From assembly GCA_017619355.1 (NCBI GenBank), contig JAFZSO010000021.1, forward strand, positions 1 through 63,664: a stretch of 63,664 nucleotides of DNA, read 5' to 3'. Within the stretch, counting starts at the first letter, position 1. Each line of letters begins with the position of its first letter. Of the stretch, positions 50,601 through 59,009 are shown piece after piece. Made by a program: the position numbers and the translations under genes. The DNA comes from Muribaculaceae bacterium (GTDB taxonomy: Bacteria; Bacteroidota; Bacteroidia; Bacteroidales; Muribaculaceae). Below the pieces are notes generated by a model that searched no databases, was not told the DNA's origin, and saw only the letters and a list, made by a program, of their open reading frames with translations.

Positions 50601-52414
50601 ATACTGCCACTATTGCCAGTGGCATTGAAGGAGGCACTGTAGCTTTCAATAATACTGGATCGTCCACAACTCTTAGCGAGGTTACTGAAGGCACAACCAT
50701 TAGAGTATATGTGAACCCAACCAGTGAAAACTGGGAACTTGCCACATTGACTTATACTGTCACAGATGGTTCTCCTGTAAGTTTCATTGATTCTTATAAT
50801 AATGAAGGGTATTATTACTTCTCAATGCCCGCTGGCAATGTTACTATCAATGCCACATTCACCTACGATGGTCCTGCAGTGACCGAGACCACCTACAAGC
50901 TTGTAATGAGCAATGATGAGATTGAGGTTGGCAAGAAGTATATTATCGTTAATGAAGAAGCTCATAAAGCATTTGTTAAGGCATATCAGTCTAAACTTAT
51001 AACAATTAACAACCATACAACCACTATCAGCAGCAATTCAGGAATTGCGGAACTCGTACTTGGTGAAGGTGCAACTGGAACTTACACATTCAAGAAGGGT
51101 GATAAATATCTTAATAATTCAAGTAGCACCAGTTTAGATTTGGACGGTTCTGCTGATGATACAAATATTAATTGGACAATCAGCATTGGTGGTGCCGAGT
51201 ACTACTTTGCCACAATAGCTTCTCCTCTTAATAGACTTATTTACTTCTTGGCTTCGGCTAATAATTATGCAGGAGATTTCCGTGCATACGCAATTAACAA
51301 TTATTCATCCAATGTACAACTCTACAAGGAGGTGACAGTTGATTCCGAGTCAAAGACTCTTGCTGAGATTGAAAGCGCTGGTGTTAAGAGTAAAGATTAC
51401 ACTATTGAAGACCAGCTGATAGCAGTGCACGCAGCCATTGTAGGTGAGAATGTTTATCTATGGTGTAAAGACCAAGGGACAGCTGAAACACCTGTCACTT
51501 CTATCAACCCCACATTCTGCGATACAGAGAATGGCCAAGTCGACTATATGAAAGATGTGCTCAAAGCCCAGGGTTCGTGGATCGGAAATCAGTATACTCC
51601 TCGCGATTGGGACCAGAGCAACTGGGTTGTGCTCAAGTTTACTCCTGTTGATGAATATACTTCCATTACAGGTGCTGTAAACCACTATATTGAGGCTGGT
51701 ACCATTACCGGAACTTATACCGATGATGTGAACTACACCATTACGATGCCCGCAGGCGGTCTTCCTACTGGAGCATTAGGCGATGCTGTGACTTACACTC
51801 CCAATGTGTATTGCACCGCTAACTTCTTGGATGCAAACCTGAACATCAATGGTGGCACTGGTCCTGTGGGAGCAGAGAGCGGCAAGCACTACTTCTTCAT
51901 GAATCCTAAGGTGAATGAGGTGGCTAACGTCACCCAGGCTGTGTGGAATGGCACTAACTTTGTGATTGCTAAGAAGGATGGCGGCAACAATGCTGCTGAC
52001 TTCAATGGTGCCTTTAGCGTAGATTGGACCTACAATAGCAGCGGCAATGTATCTAGCTCACTCCAAGAAGGAGTCATCTATCATTTCAAGGCTGTGTTGA
52101 CCACAGTGCCTGTATCTGCTCCAAGTAGTGCTCCTATGCGCGATGGAGAGGGTGAAGAAGAAGGGTCCTCTACCGTGATACCTAAACCTAATATGACACC
52201 TGATGCTGGCAAGAAGGTTGTAGCGCTTGATCTCACAGGTGGCGAAAACAACATCGTAACTGCTGTGGCTGATGTGAACAGCAGCAAGACGGTGGCTGGC
52301 GTGAAGTACTACAACCTGGCCGGTATGGCAAGCGACAAGCCGTTTGACGGTGTGAACATCATCGTGACCACCTACACCGACGGCAGCCGCTCGAGCGCCA
52401 AAGTGCTCCGGTAA
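47651..52414 (+). CDS. Large secreted repeat protein with InlB-type B-repeats
   Basis: 1587 residues. Signal peptide (1-23, ending in GWA-A). Beta-rich throughout and Thr/Asn-rich. At least four divergent InlB B-repeat-like modules are visible, each running from a YxI/SI strand to FxMPxxxVxVxATF (near 180-270, 420-500, 500-560 and 980-1080). A sugar- or SusE/F-like segment (LYIIGNVNGIDVEKWHAN) lies near 720-760. The last ~40 residues (KYYNLAGMASDKPFDGVNI then TYTDGSRSSAKVLR) are a C-terminal tag common on Bacteroidales secreted proteins and different from the dockerin tag. Probably a surface adhesin or glycan binder. Composition is A+T-richer than the core genes except near its 3' end. Confidence 0.82.
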   Translation: MTKKLLTFLTLLTLFFGVGWAAETVYYTLQPVANSGNDASAYATATDITIGDITWSAMGNTTFVPWRIGGKGNANLIRPISSKTAMGSAISKISIELGNGSSTDILNGVTLIVYDDANHTNKLDEISNTNVTPNSSIEFTPSPSYGTEWASNAFYVISLNVKNTSSSNNKYIEFVNAKFYKNSTGPATYSITGATTYTGGRIDASATTGITAGTSITLTAVPETDHELSNLTVDNTDVTSSVNSNNQYTFNMPANDVVVSATFQFTGTGTTYKRVTSLSFNDIGKNFIFVCEDRDAAAGALSGDYLSSKAITITDNETTLPTNSDVLVFKLRGSEGAYQFEDPEGKFLTPTAAKKLSLNANGTETAAITFSDGNAIIAFATSTYGTLQYNYNQGSNSRFLNYTSAQEPIQLYVEDDGTPPATEYDITVTQPEAGGEIAADCTKAAEGVTVTLTATPAEHFTFTSWNVYKTGEATTTVTVSNDNKFTMPGYPVTVEATFTAMTAHSISVTYGTTDKSTAYAGETVTLTPTLPNADKVVDWDNTTVTPSTVEINHSNYTFEMPDADVSVTFAFKDKPNTSEATYIFNTDEGLAALGIAKPADGKGTEIAGNTYTVNNLVSFTSTNGTNGKTVVWNSQGNTDLRVYKGNTKGTFTLSVPTGYKITQIILNGNTVSPLTPSVGSYSLDRAQGTWTGTGDVNEVTFTVGESNIRINTIKVEYEAIETPTVQDLYIIGNVNGIDVEKWHANQGVKMTHSNGVYTADIWVTGKWNGDMQKNAGTFAFFSVLAENNDEGSWGYVNGNRYEPDVRNINNPEQQIGDGHWWLANDANSVNTNVTLLNRNWNDDFLIPAGLYTVTVSEDLTKFNLTVIKDITPTITPDAGEVAAGTNATIALSEDFNTFIANCPKVLECTHGDNGSVYTPLNLTLPEVKLYVNDQAVEGTSSEYTFSANQSPVTITGKGTLLLNGSEITSATKTVSKEYTVVQKYTATIASGIEGGTVAFNNTGSSTTLSEVTEGTTIRVYVNPTSENWELATLTYTVTDGSPVSFIDSYNNEGYYYFSMPAGNVTINATFTYDGPAVTETTYKLVMSNDEIEVGKKYIIVNEEAHKAFVKAYQSKLITINNHTTTISSNSGIAELVLGEGATGTYTFKKGDKYLNNSSSTSLDLDGSADDTNINWTISIGGAEYYFATIASPLNRLIYFLASANNYAGDFRAYAINNYSSNVQLYKEVTVDSESKTLAEIESAGVKSKDYTIEDQLIAVHAAIVGENVYLWCKDQGTAETPVTSINPTFCDTENGQVDYMKDVLKAQGSWIGNQYTPRDWDQSNWVVLKFTPVDEYTSITGAVNHYIEAGTITGTYTDDVNYTITMPAGGLPTGALGDAVTYTPNVYCTANFLDANLNINGGTGPVGAESGKHYFFMNPKVNEVANVTQAVWNGTNFVIAKKDGGNNAADFNGAFSVDWTYNSSGNVSSSLQEGVIYHFKAVLTTVPVSAPSSAPMRDGEGEEEGSSTVIPKPNMTPDAGKKVVALDLTGGENNIVTAVADVNSSKTVAGVKYYNLAGMASDKPFDGVNIIVTTYTDGSRSSAKVLR

Positions 52415-52431
52415 CCCACTGAACAGTGTTA

Positions 52432-52452
52432 GGACAAGGCACGCCCTGTTCC
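52432..52452. repeat. REP palindrome 5 (degenerate)
   Basis: GGACAAGGCACGCCCTGTTCC followed by CTACA, 18 bp past the stop of the large repeat protein. One arm reads AAGGC against GCCCT, so it is imperfect. Confidence 0.75.
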
Positions 52453-52472
52453 TACAACGATAACCTACCCTA

Positions 52473-52508
52473 GAGGGGCGACCACACGGCCGCCCCTCTT
52501 TCTTTTCG
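52473..52508 (+). terminator. Terminator of the large repeat protein gene
   Basis: GAGGGGCG (52473-52480) with CGCCCCTC (52491-52498), then TTTCTTTT. Confidence 0.8.
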
Positions 52509-52523
52509 CACGGCGGTGCCATG

Positions 52524-52552
52524 CCGTTTGATGGTGTGAACATCATCGTGAC
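52524..52552 (+). pseudogene. Duplicated fragment of the repeat protein's C-terminal tag
   Basis: 29 bp coding for PFDGVNIIV are repeated from 52340-52368, with one change, downstream of the gene's terminator. The fragment runs straight into a half REP (GGACAGGGCACG at 52554). It looks like the remains of a second copy of the gene's 3' end, cut at a REP. Confidence 0.7.
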
Positions 52553-52553
52553 T

Positions 52554-52627
52554 GGACAGGGCACGCGATGATGGAGGTTCGCTTATCGAACACAACTCTT
52601 TGAGGACGGACAGGGCACGCCCTGTCC
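52554..52627. repeat. REP elements 6 (half) and 7
   Basis: GGACAGGGCACGC at 52554-52566 lacks its second arm. A complete GGACAGGGCACGCCCTGTCC lies at 52608-52627, followed by CTACA. Both are between the repeat-protein gene and the MATE gene. Confidence 0.8.
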
Positions 52628-52700
52628 CTACAATTGCTCACTTTGTCGTCATAAATGATGACAATTTTGATGGAGGCTAGGGGATGGAGGGAAGGATGTA

Positions 52701-54065
52701 TCAGGAGGGGAGGGTGCGGACCCAGGAGTTGATTTTGCGCATCTCGATCCAGACGAGGACGGCGGCTACGAGGGTGGCAAACATGTCGCTGATGGGGAAG
52801 GAGAGCCACACGCCGTTGAGTCCCCATAAGGAGGGCAGGGTGAACAGCAGGGGCAGCAGGAAGATGACCTGACGGGTGAGACTCATGAAAATGGACTTGC
52901 CTGCGGCACCTATGGACTGGAAGAAGTTGGTGGCAACTATCTGGAATCCTACAGCCCAGAACATCCAGATGGTGAGGCGCAAGGCGTTGATGGTCTCGCG
53001 GATAAGGGGGCCATCGGTAGTGAACATGCGGGCTATGAGACGGGGCGTGGCCTCGCACATGAGGCTGCCGAGGGTACACACAGCAGTGCTGACCAGCACG
53101 GTGAGCCAGAAGGCGCGCTTGAGGCGGTCGTAGTGCCGAGCTCCGTAGTTATAGCCCACAATGGGCTGCATGCCCTGGCAGACGCCTATCACAAAGGTAA
53201 CCAGCAGACCCGTGACGGAGGTGAAGATGCTGATGGCAGCCACAGCTGCATCGCCACCGTAATCAAATACCTTGTGATTGATGACGGCATTGACCACACA
53301 ACCGGCCGTGTTCACAATGCAGGGTGCAGCGCCAATGGCAAAGATGGGATAGAGCACCTTGCGCTGCAGGCGATAAGTGCCTGGCGTGAAGTGGATGAGG
53401 CTCTTCTTGTTGAAGAAGTGCGCCATGACAAACACCATAGAGGTGCCCATGGCAATGTCGGTGGCGATAGCGGCACCCTTTATGCCCCAGCCGAACCAGA
53501 AGATGAAGATGGGCGCCAGTATCACATTGAGACCGGCACCAATGAACATGGTGATCATGGCCTTGGTGGGATAGCCCGTGGCACGCATCACATTATTATA
53601 AGAATAGGTGAGGTTGTTGAACATGAGGCCCGGCAATATCCACATCATGAAGTCACGCGCATAGGGCAGCGAGACATCGCTCGCCCCGAACAGGCGCAAG
53701 ATGGGATCCATGAATAACCCGAACATGGCAATATAGAATGTGCCGAACACCAGGGTCATGACAATGCTGTTGCCCAGGATGTGCTCGGCCATGCGCTTGT
53801 AGCCACCTCCCAGCACAATGGAGATGCGCGAACTGGCACCCACACCGACCAGCACACCGAAGGCGGCGCTCACATTCATCACCGGGAAGGTGATGGCAAG
53901 GCCGGCAATGGCGTCGGGACCCACGCCCTGACCGATGAAGATGCGGTCGATGATGTTGTAGAGCGACATCACCATAATACCCACCACGGCAGGCACACTG
54001 TATTTCCACAGCAGTCGGCCTATAGGGGCATGAGCCAGTTCAGTCAATCGGTCAGCTTGATTCAT
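52701..54065 (-). CDS. MATE-family efflux transporter
   Basis: 454 residues, about 12 transmembrane helices in two halves; the N-terminus PIGRLLWKYSVPAVVGIMVMSLYNIIDRIFIG is the hallmark of the bacterial MATE/NorM-DinF branch. It should exchange Na+ or H+ for drugs or metabolites at the inner membrane. The substrate cannot be read from sequence. It follows pgi on the same strand, but a hairpin and a separate -7 element (TAACTTTG, 54104-54097) suggest its own promoter. Confidence 0.92.
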   Translation of the reverse strand: MNQADRLTELAHAPIGRLLWKYSVPAVVGIMVMSLYNIIDRIFIGQGVGPDAIAGLAITFPVMNVSAAFGVLVGVGASSRISIVLGGGYKRMAEHILGNSIVMTLVFGTFYIAMFGLFMDPILRLFGASDVSLPYARDFMMWILPGLMFNNLTYSYNNVMRATGYPTKAMITMFIGAGLNVILAPIFIFWFGWGIKGAAIATDIAMGTSMVFVMAHFFNKKSLIHFTPGTYRLQRKVLYPIFAIGAAPCIVNTAGCVVNAVINHKVFDYGGDAAVAAISIFTSVTGLLVTFVIGVCQGMQPIVGYNYGARHYDRLKRAFWLTVLVSTAVCTLGSLMCEATPRLIARMFTTDGPLIRETINALRLTIWMFWAVGFQIVATNFFQSIGAAGKSIFMSLTRQVIFLLPLLFTLPSLWGLNGVWLSFPISDMFATLVAAVLVWIEMRKINSWVRTLPS

Positions 54066-54144
54066 TGTATACCTTTCATTCGTCTCAAAAACGGGGCAAA
54101 GTTACTACTTATTATTCACATGAAAAACAGTTCACACCTTAAAA

Positions 54145-54162
54145 CCCAAATCGGTCATTAGG
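54145..54162 (-). repeat. CCTAATGACCGAT element, copy 3
   Basis: On the minus strand CCTAATGACCGATTTGGG lies 12 bp beyond the hairpin that follows pgi, in the direction of transcription, upstream of the MATE promoter. Confidence 0.6.
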
Positions 54163-54174
54163 TTTAAATAGAGA

Positions 54175-54203
54175 ATGAGGTCCCGGCACAGCCAGAACCT
54201 CAT
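54175..54203 (-). terminator. Hairpin after pgi
   Basis: ATGAGGT (minus strand) pairs with ACCTCAT around a G+C-rich loop; T-run is short, so termination is inferred from position after the pgi stop. Confidence 0.5.
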
Positions 54204-54240
54204 CACTTGTTATGGTAGTAACGCCTTGCGGGCGTGTGAC

Positions 54241-55569
54241 TTAGCGACGCAATTTCTCCTGCAAGGCTGCGCTTGCCTCCTCATAGCCAGGCTTGCTGAG
54301 CAGGGCAAACATATTCTTCTTGTAAGCCTCCACACCGGGCTGGTCGAAGGGGTTCACACCCAGCATATAGCCACTCACGCCACAAGCCTTCTCGAAGAAG
54401 TAGAGCAACATGCCCAGGTAACGCTCGGTGAGTGCCGGAATGGTGATGAGCAGGTTGGGAACACCGCCGTCGACATGTGCCAGACGGGTGCCGAGTTCGG
54501 CCATCTTGTTCACATAGTCCACATCCTTGCCGGCGATGTAGTTGAGGCCGTCAAGGTCAGCATCATCGTGCGGAATAATCACGCGGTTCTGCTGCTCTCC
54601 TACCGAGATCACGGTTTCGAAGATGGTGCGCTCGCCGTCCTGAATCCACTGACCCATGGAGTGCAGGTCGGTCGAGAAATCGACGGCTGCCGGGAAGATA
54701 CCCTTGCCGTCCTTGCCCTCGCTCTCGCCGTAGAGCTGTTTCCACCACTCGGCCAGGAAGTGCAGTTTGGGGTTGAAGTTCACCAGCAACTCAATCTTCT
54801 TGCCAGCACGGTAGAGCGCATTGCGTGTGGTGGCATAGGTGAACACGGCATCGTTACTGCCCTGCTCCATTTCCACGGCACCAGCCACCAGCGCCTTGAT
54901 GTCGAATCCGGCAATGGCGATGGGCAGCAGACCCACGGGTGTGAGTACCGAGAATCGGCCTCCCACATTGTCGGGGATGACATAGGTCCTGTAACCCTCT
55001 TGGGTGGCAAGGTTGCGCAGGGCACCCTTGCGGGCGTCGGTGATGGCGACGATGCGCTTGGAGGCGATGGCCTTGCCATCCTGTTTCTCGAGCAGGTCCT
55101 TGAGCAGACGGAAGGCGATGGCAGGCTCGGTGGTGGTACCCGACTTGGAAATCACCACGATGCCAAAACGGCGGCCTTCGAGCAGCGCCATCAGGTCGTG
55201 CAGATAGTCCTCGCCAATGTTGTTGCCGGCAAAGAGCACCTTGGCGGTGTGTTCCTGCTTGTAGGGAGCAAAACAGTCACTCATGGCCTCGATGGCGGCC
55301 TTGGCACCCAGATAGCTGCCGCCAATGCCCACTACCACCACAAACTCGCAAGTGGTGCGCAGCTTGTTGGCGGTTTCCTCAATGTCGTTCAACTCCTCGG
55401 CGGAGATGCTGCTGGGCAGATGCAGCCAACCCAGAAAATCGTTGCCGGCGCCATTGCCCTTCTCGAGTACATCGAGTGCCTGCTGTGCCTCGGGCACAAG
55501 GGCATTTACTTGTTGCTCGGTGATTTCACCGAAAGCAGCCTTATTGAAAACTTGAATTGAATTACTCAT
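54241..55569 (-). CDS. pgi: Glucose-6-phosphate isomerase
   Basis: 442 residues. Interconverts glucose-6-phosphate and fructose-6-phosphate. Sugar-isomerase motifs: [31 protein letters not shown] and the late signature [15 protein letters not shown] bacterial short-type PGI of normal length. An upstream ATG at 55611 is inside the preceding gene's end; the ATG at 55569 ([14 protein letters not shown]) is chosen. It lies 38 bp after the acetyltransferase gene, probably cotranscribed. Confidence 0.95.
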   Translation of the reverse strand: MSNSIQVFNKAAFGEITEQQVNALVPEAQQALDVLEKGNGAGNDFLGWLHLPSSISAEELNDIEETANKLRTTCEFVVVVGIGGSYLGAKAAIEAMSDCFAPYKQEHTAKVLFAGNNIGEDYLHDLMALLEGRRFGIVVISKSGTTTEPAIAFRLLKDLLEKQDGKAIASKRIVAITDARKGALRNLATQEGYRTYVIPDNVGGRFSVLTPVGLLPIAIAGFDIKALVAGAVEMEQGSNDAVFTYATTRNALYRAGKKIELLVNFNPKLHFLAEWWKQLYGESEGKDGKGIFPAAVDFSTDLHSMGQWIQDGERTIFETVISVGEQQNRVIIPHDDADLDGLNYIAGKDVDYVNKMAELGTRLAHVDGGVPNLLITIPALTERYLGMLLYFFEKACGVSGYMLGVNPFDQPGVEAYKKNMFALLSKPGYEEASAALQEKLRR

Positions 55570-55607
55570 GGTTCTTATATCGTTTAGATTGTTGTTGTAC
55601 GTTGGTT

Positions 55608-56741
55608 TCAAATCGCTTTAGTAAAGGCCCTGCGGCGCTTGTGCTGCACCAGGTCGAAGTATTGCCACTGCTTCTGCACATTCTGATTCGACTCCAGCTC
55701 CACATTGGTCTCGGCATATTCATAGCCATGGGCATTGAACACGGGAATGAGGTCGGTGAACAGCAGCGCGTTCACGCCCTTGCTCTGATACTCGGGCTTG
55801 ATGGCCACCAGCATCAGATCCACAATGTTAGGTTTGCCATGAATGGCCTTCAGCAGGTGATACCAGCCCATGGGCAGGTAACGGCCGCGACACTTGATGA
55901 GCGCCTCTGAGAGCGACGGGATGGAGATGCCCACGCCCACCAGTGCATCGTTGCTGTCGACAATCACGCAGATGTGGTCGAGCGGCAGCATAGGCAGGTA
56001 TTGCTTGATGTAGTGGTCGATCTGCTTGTCGGTGAGCGGGCAGTAGCCGAAGAGGTCGTCGTAGGCCTCGTTGATAAGCTTGAACAGCGCGTTGCCATAC
56101 TTGTTGACCAGTTCCTTGCGATTGTTGAACTTGATGGTGCGTAGGTTGAAGCGCGACTTCACAATGTCGGCGATGCGCTGCATCTTTTCAGGAATCTCCT
56201 TGGGCACATTGATCTTGAACTCAATCCAGTCGGCATCTTTCGCAAAGCCCAGACGCTCAAAGTGCTTCTGGTAGTAGGCGTAATTATAGATGGTGGCTTG
56301 AGTGCCCAGTTCGTTAAAGCCCTCAATCAGGCAACCTTCAGGATCCATGTCGGTAAAGCCTAACGGCCCCGTAAGCGTGTCCATGCCCTTGCCGCGAGCC
56401 CACTCGGTCACGACATTGATGAGGGCATCGACCACTTCCTCGTCGTCGATGAAGTCGACATAGCCAAAGCGGCCCTCCTTCTTTTCGGTTCGCTTGTTCA
56501 CCACATGATTGATGATGCCTGCAATGCGTCCCACGGGCTTCCCGTCGCGATAGGCCATATAATAGACGCTCTCGCAGAAGTCAAATGCCGGATTCTTGTC
56601 GGGCAACAGCGTGCCCAGTTCGTCGCTAATCAACGCTGGCACATAGCAAGTGCTGTCGCGATACAGCTTATCGATGGGGAAATGCACAAACTTGAGCAGT
56701 TGCGATTTCACCGGCCTGATTTCTCTAATTTCTACTGACAT
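55608..56741 (-). CDS. GNAT-like N-acetyltransferase family protein
   Basis: 377 residues. Two GNAT-like halves. The N-terminal half has [12 protein letters not shown] and [18 protein letters not shown]; the C-terminal half has [14 protein letters not shown] and [20 protein letters not shown], the acetyl-CoA-binding strand-loop. Such Bacteroidales proteins are annotated as acetyltransferases but their substrate is unknown. Sits between two envelope-type unknowns and pgi in one minus-strand run. Confidence 0.75.
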   Translation of the reverse strand: MSVEIREIRPVKSQLLKFVHFPIDKLYRDSTCYVPALISDELGTLLPDKNPAFDFCESVYYMAYRDGKPVGRIAGIINHVVNKRTEKKEGRFGYVDFIDDEEVVDALINVVTEWARGKGMDTLTGPLGFTDMDPEGCLIEGFNELGTQATIYNYAYYQKHFERLGFAKDADWIEFKINVPKEIPEKMQRIADIVKSRFNLRTIKFNNRKELVNKYGNALFKLINEAYDDLFGYCPLTDKQIDHYIKQYLPMLPLDHICVIVDSNDALVGVGISIPSLSEALIKCRGRYLPMGWYHLLKAIHGKPNIVDLMLVAIKPEYQSKGVNALLFTDLIPVFNAHGYEYAETNVELESNQNVQKQWQYFDLVQHKRRRAFTKAI

Positions 56742-56771
56742 AAGTATGTATTGTTTTATGTGTTTTCTTTC

Positions 56772-57215
56772 TCAAGCACTGCGGTTGAGCCACCACAGCA
56801 GAGCCAATAATCCCAAGATGATGAAGATGAGTGGCACATAAATGGTGTTGCTCACCCGTTTCTCCAGTTTCAGGTGCAACTCGCCCAGTTCAGATATCTC
56901 GCCGCTGATGCACTGTTGCGCTATGTTCACCAGCCGCTTGGGCCGCACCGGAGCGCTTATCAGCGCATTGATGAGCGCATCGCCATAGGCTTGCACATCG
57001 GTGCTCTCGGTGGCCACTCCCGCATCACCGGGATTGATGCTGATGTGCTTCAGGTCGTCGCTGAACACAAAGGAGTTCTCGTCGAGCAACCCGGCATCGT
57101 TGCTGTAACCATCGCGCAGCAAGGCTATCGCCTCCACTGCAGGCTGCTGCATCATGGCCATGACCCGAGGTGTCACTTCCCCTGCAGCTATGAGTTGAGC
57201 GAGCGTCTTGCTCAT
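56772..57215 (-). CDS. Tail-anchored hypothetical protein
   Basis: 147 residues, no signal peptide; a single C-terminal transmembrane helix (YVPLIFIILGLLALLWWL, about 126-143) followed by NRSA suggests a tail-anchored protein facing the cytoplasm. The N-terminal part (AQLIAAGEVTPRVMAMMQQP...VEAIALLRDGY) shows no known motif. It lies 19 bp after the zinc-ribbon gene and 30 bp before the acetyltransferase, so these act or at least are expressed together. Function unknown. Confidence 0.7.
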   Translation of the reverse strand: MSKTLAQLIAAGEVTPRVMAMMQQPAVEAIALLRDGYSNDAGLLDENSFVFSDDLKHISINPGDAGVATESTDVQAYGDALINALISAPVRPKRLVNIAQQCISGEISELGELHLKLEKRVSNTIYVPLIFIILGLLALLWWLNRSA

Positions 57216-57234
57216 GCAGCGTCACCTCCCGTTG

Positions 57235-58728
57235 TCAATCCTCCTTCACCTCGGCAGGCTTGTTATTATCCGAGCCGTCGCCAGCACGTTTCTTGATCGT
57301 GTGGTTCACAAGGTCATATTGCAGTCGGCCGTTGGTGGTGCGGATGTTCAGGATGCCCTTCTCTGAGTTCTCGAAGCCAATCTGTGTGGCCTTGCTGCTG
57401 CCAGCATACACCACAAAGTTGGCGTCAGTCTTCTTGTTGAAGGCATATACCACGCCATTCTTGCACAGGAACACCACATAGCCAGGACTGTTGATCTTGC
57501 TCTGGAAATCCTCTGATTTGAAGAGCGGGTCGCTCTTGTCATAACTTGTCACAGCGGTGTGCACTTCCTCGCCGCTCTCCAGTGCCTCAAGGGCTCCGGC
57601 GTTATCGTGCAGCCACTTGCGGTCGGCATTGGCCGAACCTTCGAGCTCTTTCTTGGCGGCCTCTTCTTCGGCAGCCTCCTTCTCGGCATCGAGTTCCTCC
57701 TTAGTGGGGATGTGCAGATAGCCAATGCCCTGGGCATATTCCTTGATGCGCGAGTCGAGAATGCCGTTGGTGGCATTGGTGTGGCGGCCTATGATCTGTC
57801 GTTGACCATCGCTACCTATCACAATCTCACCCTCATAGTTCACCTTCGAGGCAATGGTTCCCGTCTCGGCGTCGACCAGTGCAATGGTCACAATACCGTT
57901 GCCGTTCATGCTCTGGGGCATATTCAAGAAAGCATAGCAGAAGTATTCCTTGCCATTGATGTTCTTCTGGGCAGGAACTTCGTCGCTACGCATTTCGGCG
58001 GGGTCAAAAATGAGCTTGCGGCCATTAATGTATTCGGTCTTGTTGCGCTCAATCTCCCAGCGGCTGCCGTTCTTCGTGAGCGTGTAGATGCGGTAGAAGG
58101 AGCTGTTGTCGTCGCTCAGATAGGTCACACCCATAATCTTATCACTTGGCTGGCCTTCGCTGTTCATGAAGCGCAGGGCATAGGCAATCTTGTCGCCATC
58201 ACCCTTCAGGGCATACTCTTCAAGCGCACGGTTGAAGATGTCGGTCGAGTTGTTCACGTTGACTGTGTTCTCAGTGTTTGTGGCCTCGGGCTGACGGTCG
58301 GGTTTTGAGTTGCGGAAACAACGCACCCACACAAACAGTGTGAGGAAAGCCAAAATGGCGCCCAGTATCAGATACTGTTTCCAGTTGGAGCCGCTGCTTC
58401 CACCCTCACTGGCTGGTTGTTGCGGTGCGGTCATCGGCTTCACTTCGGACTCGACGACAGGTTCCTGTTTCGGCTCGCTGTCACCGAACTCAATGGGACG
58501 GTGGCGCTGCTGTGCAGTGGCGACCGGTGCCACGTTAACGCCCTCATCGCCTGCCTTCTTCATCATGTTACGGCACACGGGACAAAAGATGGAGTCGGCG
58601 GGTATCATGCTGTGGCATGCAGGACATTCCACTTCATTAGACATTGCTATCGGGGCTCCACACTGATTACAGAAACGTGAGCCCTCGGGGCACTGATGGC
58701 CACAATTAGGACATGTGATATACGACAT
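57235..58728 (-). CDS. Zinc-ribbon membrane protein of unknown function
   Basis: 497 residues. Two N-terminal double zinc ribbons: CPNCGHQCPEGSRFCNQCG (residues 5-23) and CPACHSMIPADSIFCPVC (about 35-52). A Gln/Pro-rich linker, one transmembrane helix near 125-142 (YLILGAILAFLTLFVWV) and an extracytoplasmic domain of about 340 residues with no recognised fold follow, with an Ala/Glu-rich helical segment near 345-370. Zinc-ribbon plus one-helix plus sensor is a layout used by envelope stress proteins, but no evidence fixes its job. First gene of the run towards MATE; a -7 element TATCTTTG lies at 58762-58755. Confidence 0.7.
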   Translation of the reverse strand: MSYITCPNCGHQCPEGSRFCNQCGAPIAMSNEVECPACHSMIPADSIFCPVCRNMMKKAGDEGVNVAPVATAQQRHRPIEFGDSEPKQEPVVESEVKPMTAPQQPASEGGSSGSNWKQYLILGAILAFLTLFVWVRCFRNSKPDRQPEATNTENTVNVNNSTDIFNRALEEYALKGDGDKIAYALRFMNSEGQPSDKIMGVTYLSDDNSSFYRIYTLTKNGSRWEIERNKTEYINGRKLIFDPAEMRSDEVPAQKNINGKEYFCYAFLNMPQSMNGNGIVTIALVDAETGTIASKVNYEGEIVIGSDGQRQIIGRHTNATNGILDSRIKEYAQGIGYLHIPTKEELDAEKEAAEEEAAKKELEGSANADRKWLHDNAGALEALESGEEVHTAVTSYDKSDPLFKSEDFQSKINSPGYVVFLCKNGVVYAFNKKTDANFVVYAGSSKATQIGFENSEKGILNIRTTNGRLQYDLVNHTIKKRAGDGSDNNKPAEVKED

Positions 58729-59009
58729 AATTCAAGTCTTTAACATTAATCTTGCAAAGATATATAAAATTCTTCAAATAAATATCTTTTATGACGATTA
58801 TATATATTCTTGTGAATTTGTCCCTTGTGTATTATCAGACTATCACTATGGGCAGGGGGCACAATTCGTTTCAAAAAGGCGAAAGCAAAAATATGACATT
58901 TTGACATATTTTTTATGTTTGGTTTTCAATTTATAAGAAGATTATTCTTAAATTTGCAAACTGAATATCAAGAAACAAATGTGACAGCCTGCGCAGCTGC
59001 TCGTTTTCT
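58729..59009. other. Divergent intergenic region
   Basis: 281 bp, A+T-rich. Two -7 elements face outwards: TATCTTTG (minus, 58762-58755) for the zinc-ribbon gene and TAAATTTG (plus, 58949-58956) for the acyltransferase operon; neither has a well-spaced TTG. A TAAGAA/TTCTTA hairpin overlaps the plus element. No gene is seen. Confidence 0.5.

Noticed and set aside
54175-55560. Open frame of 461 codons on plus, opposite pgi
   Set aside because: Shadow of pgi; no motif, and a real gene there would overlap pgi completely.
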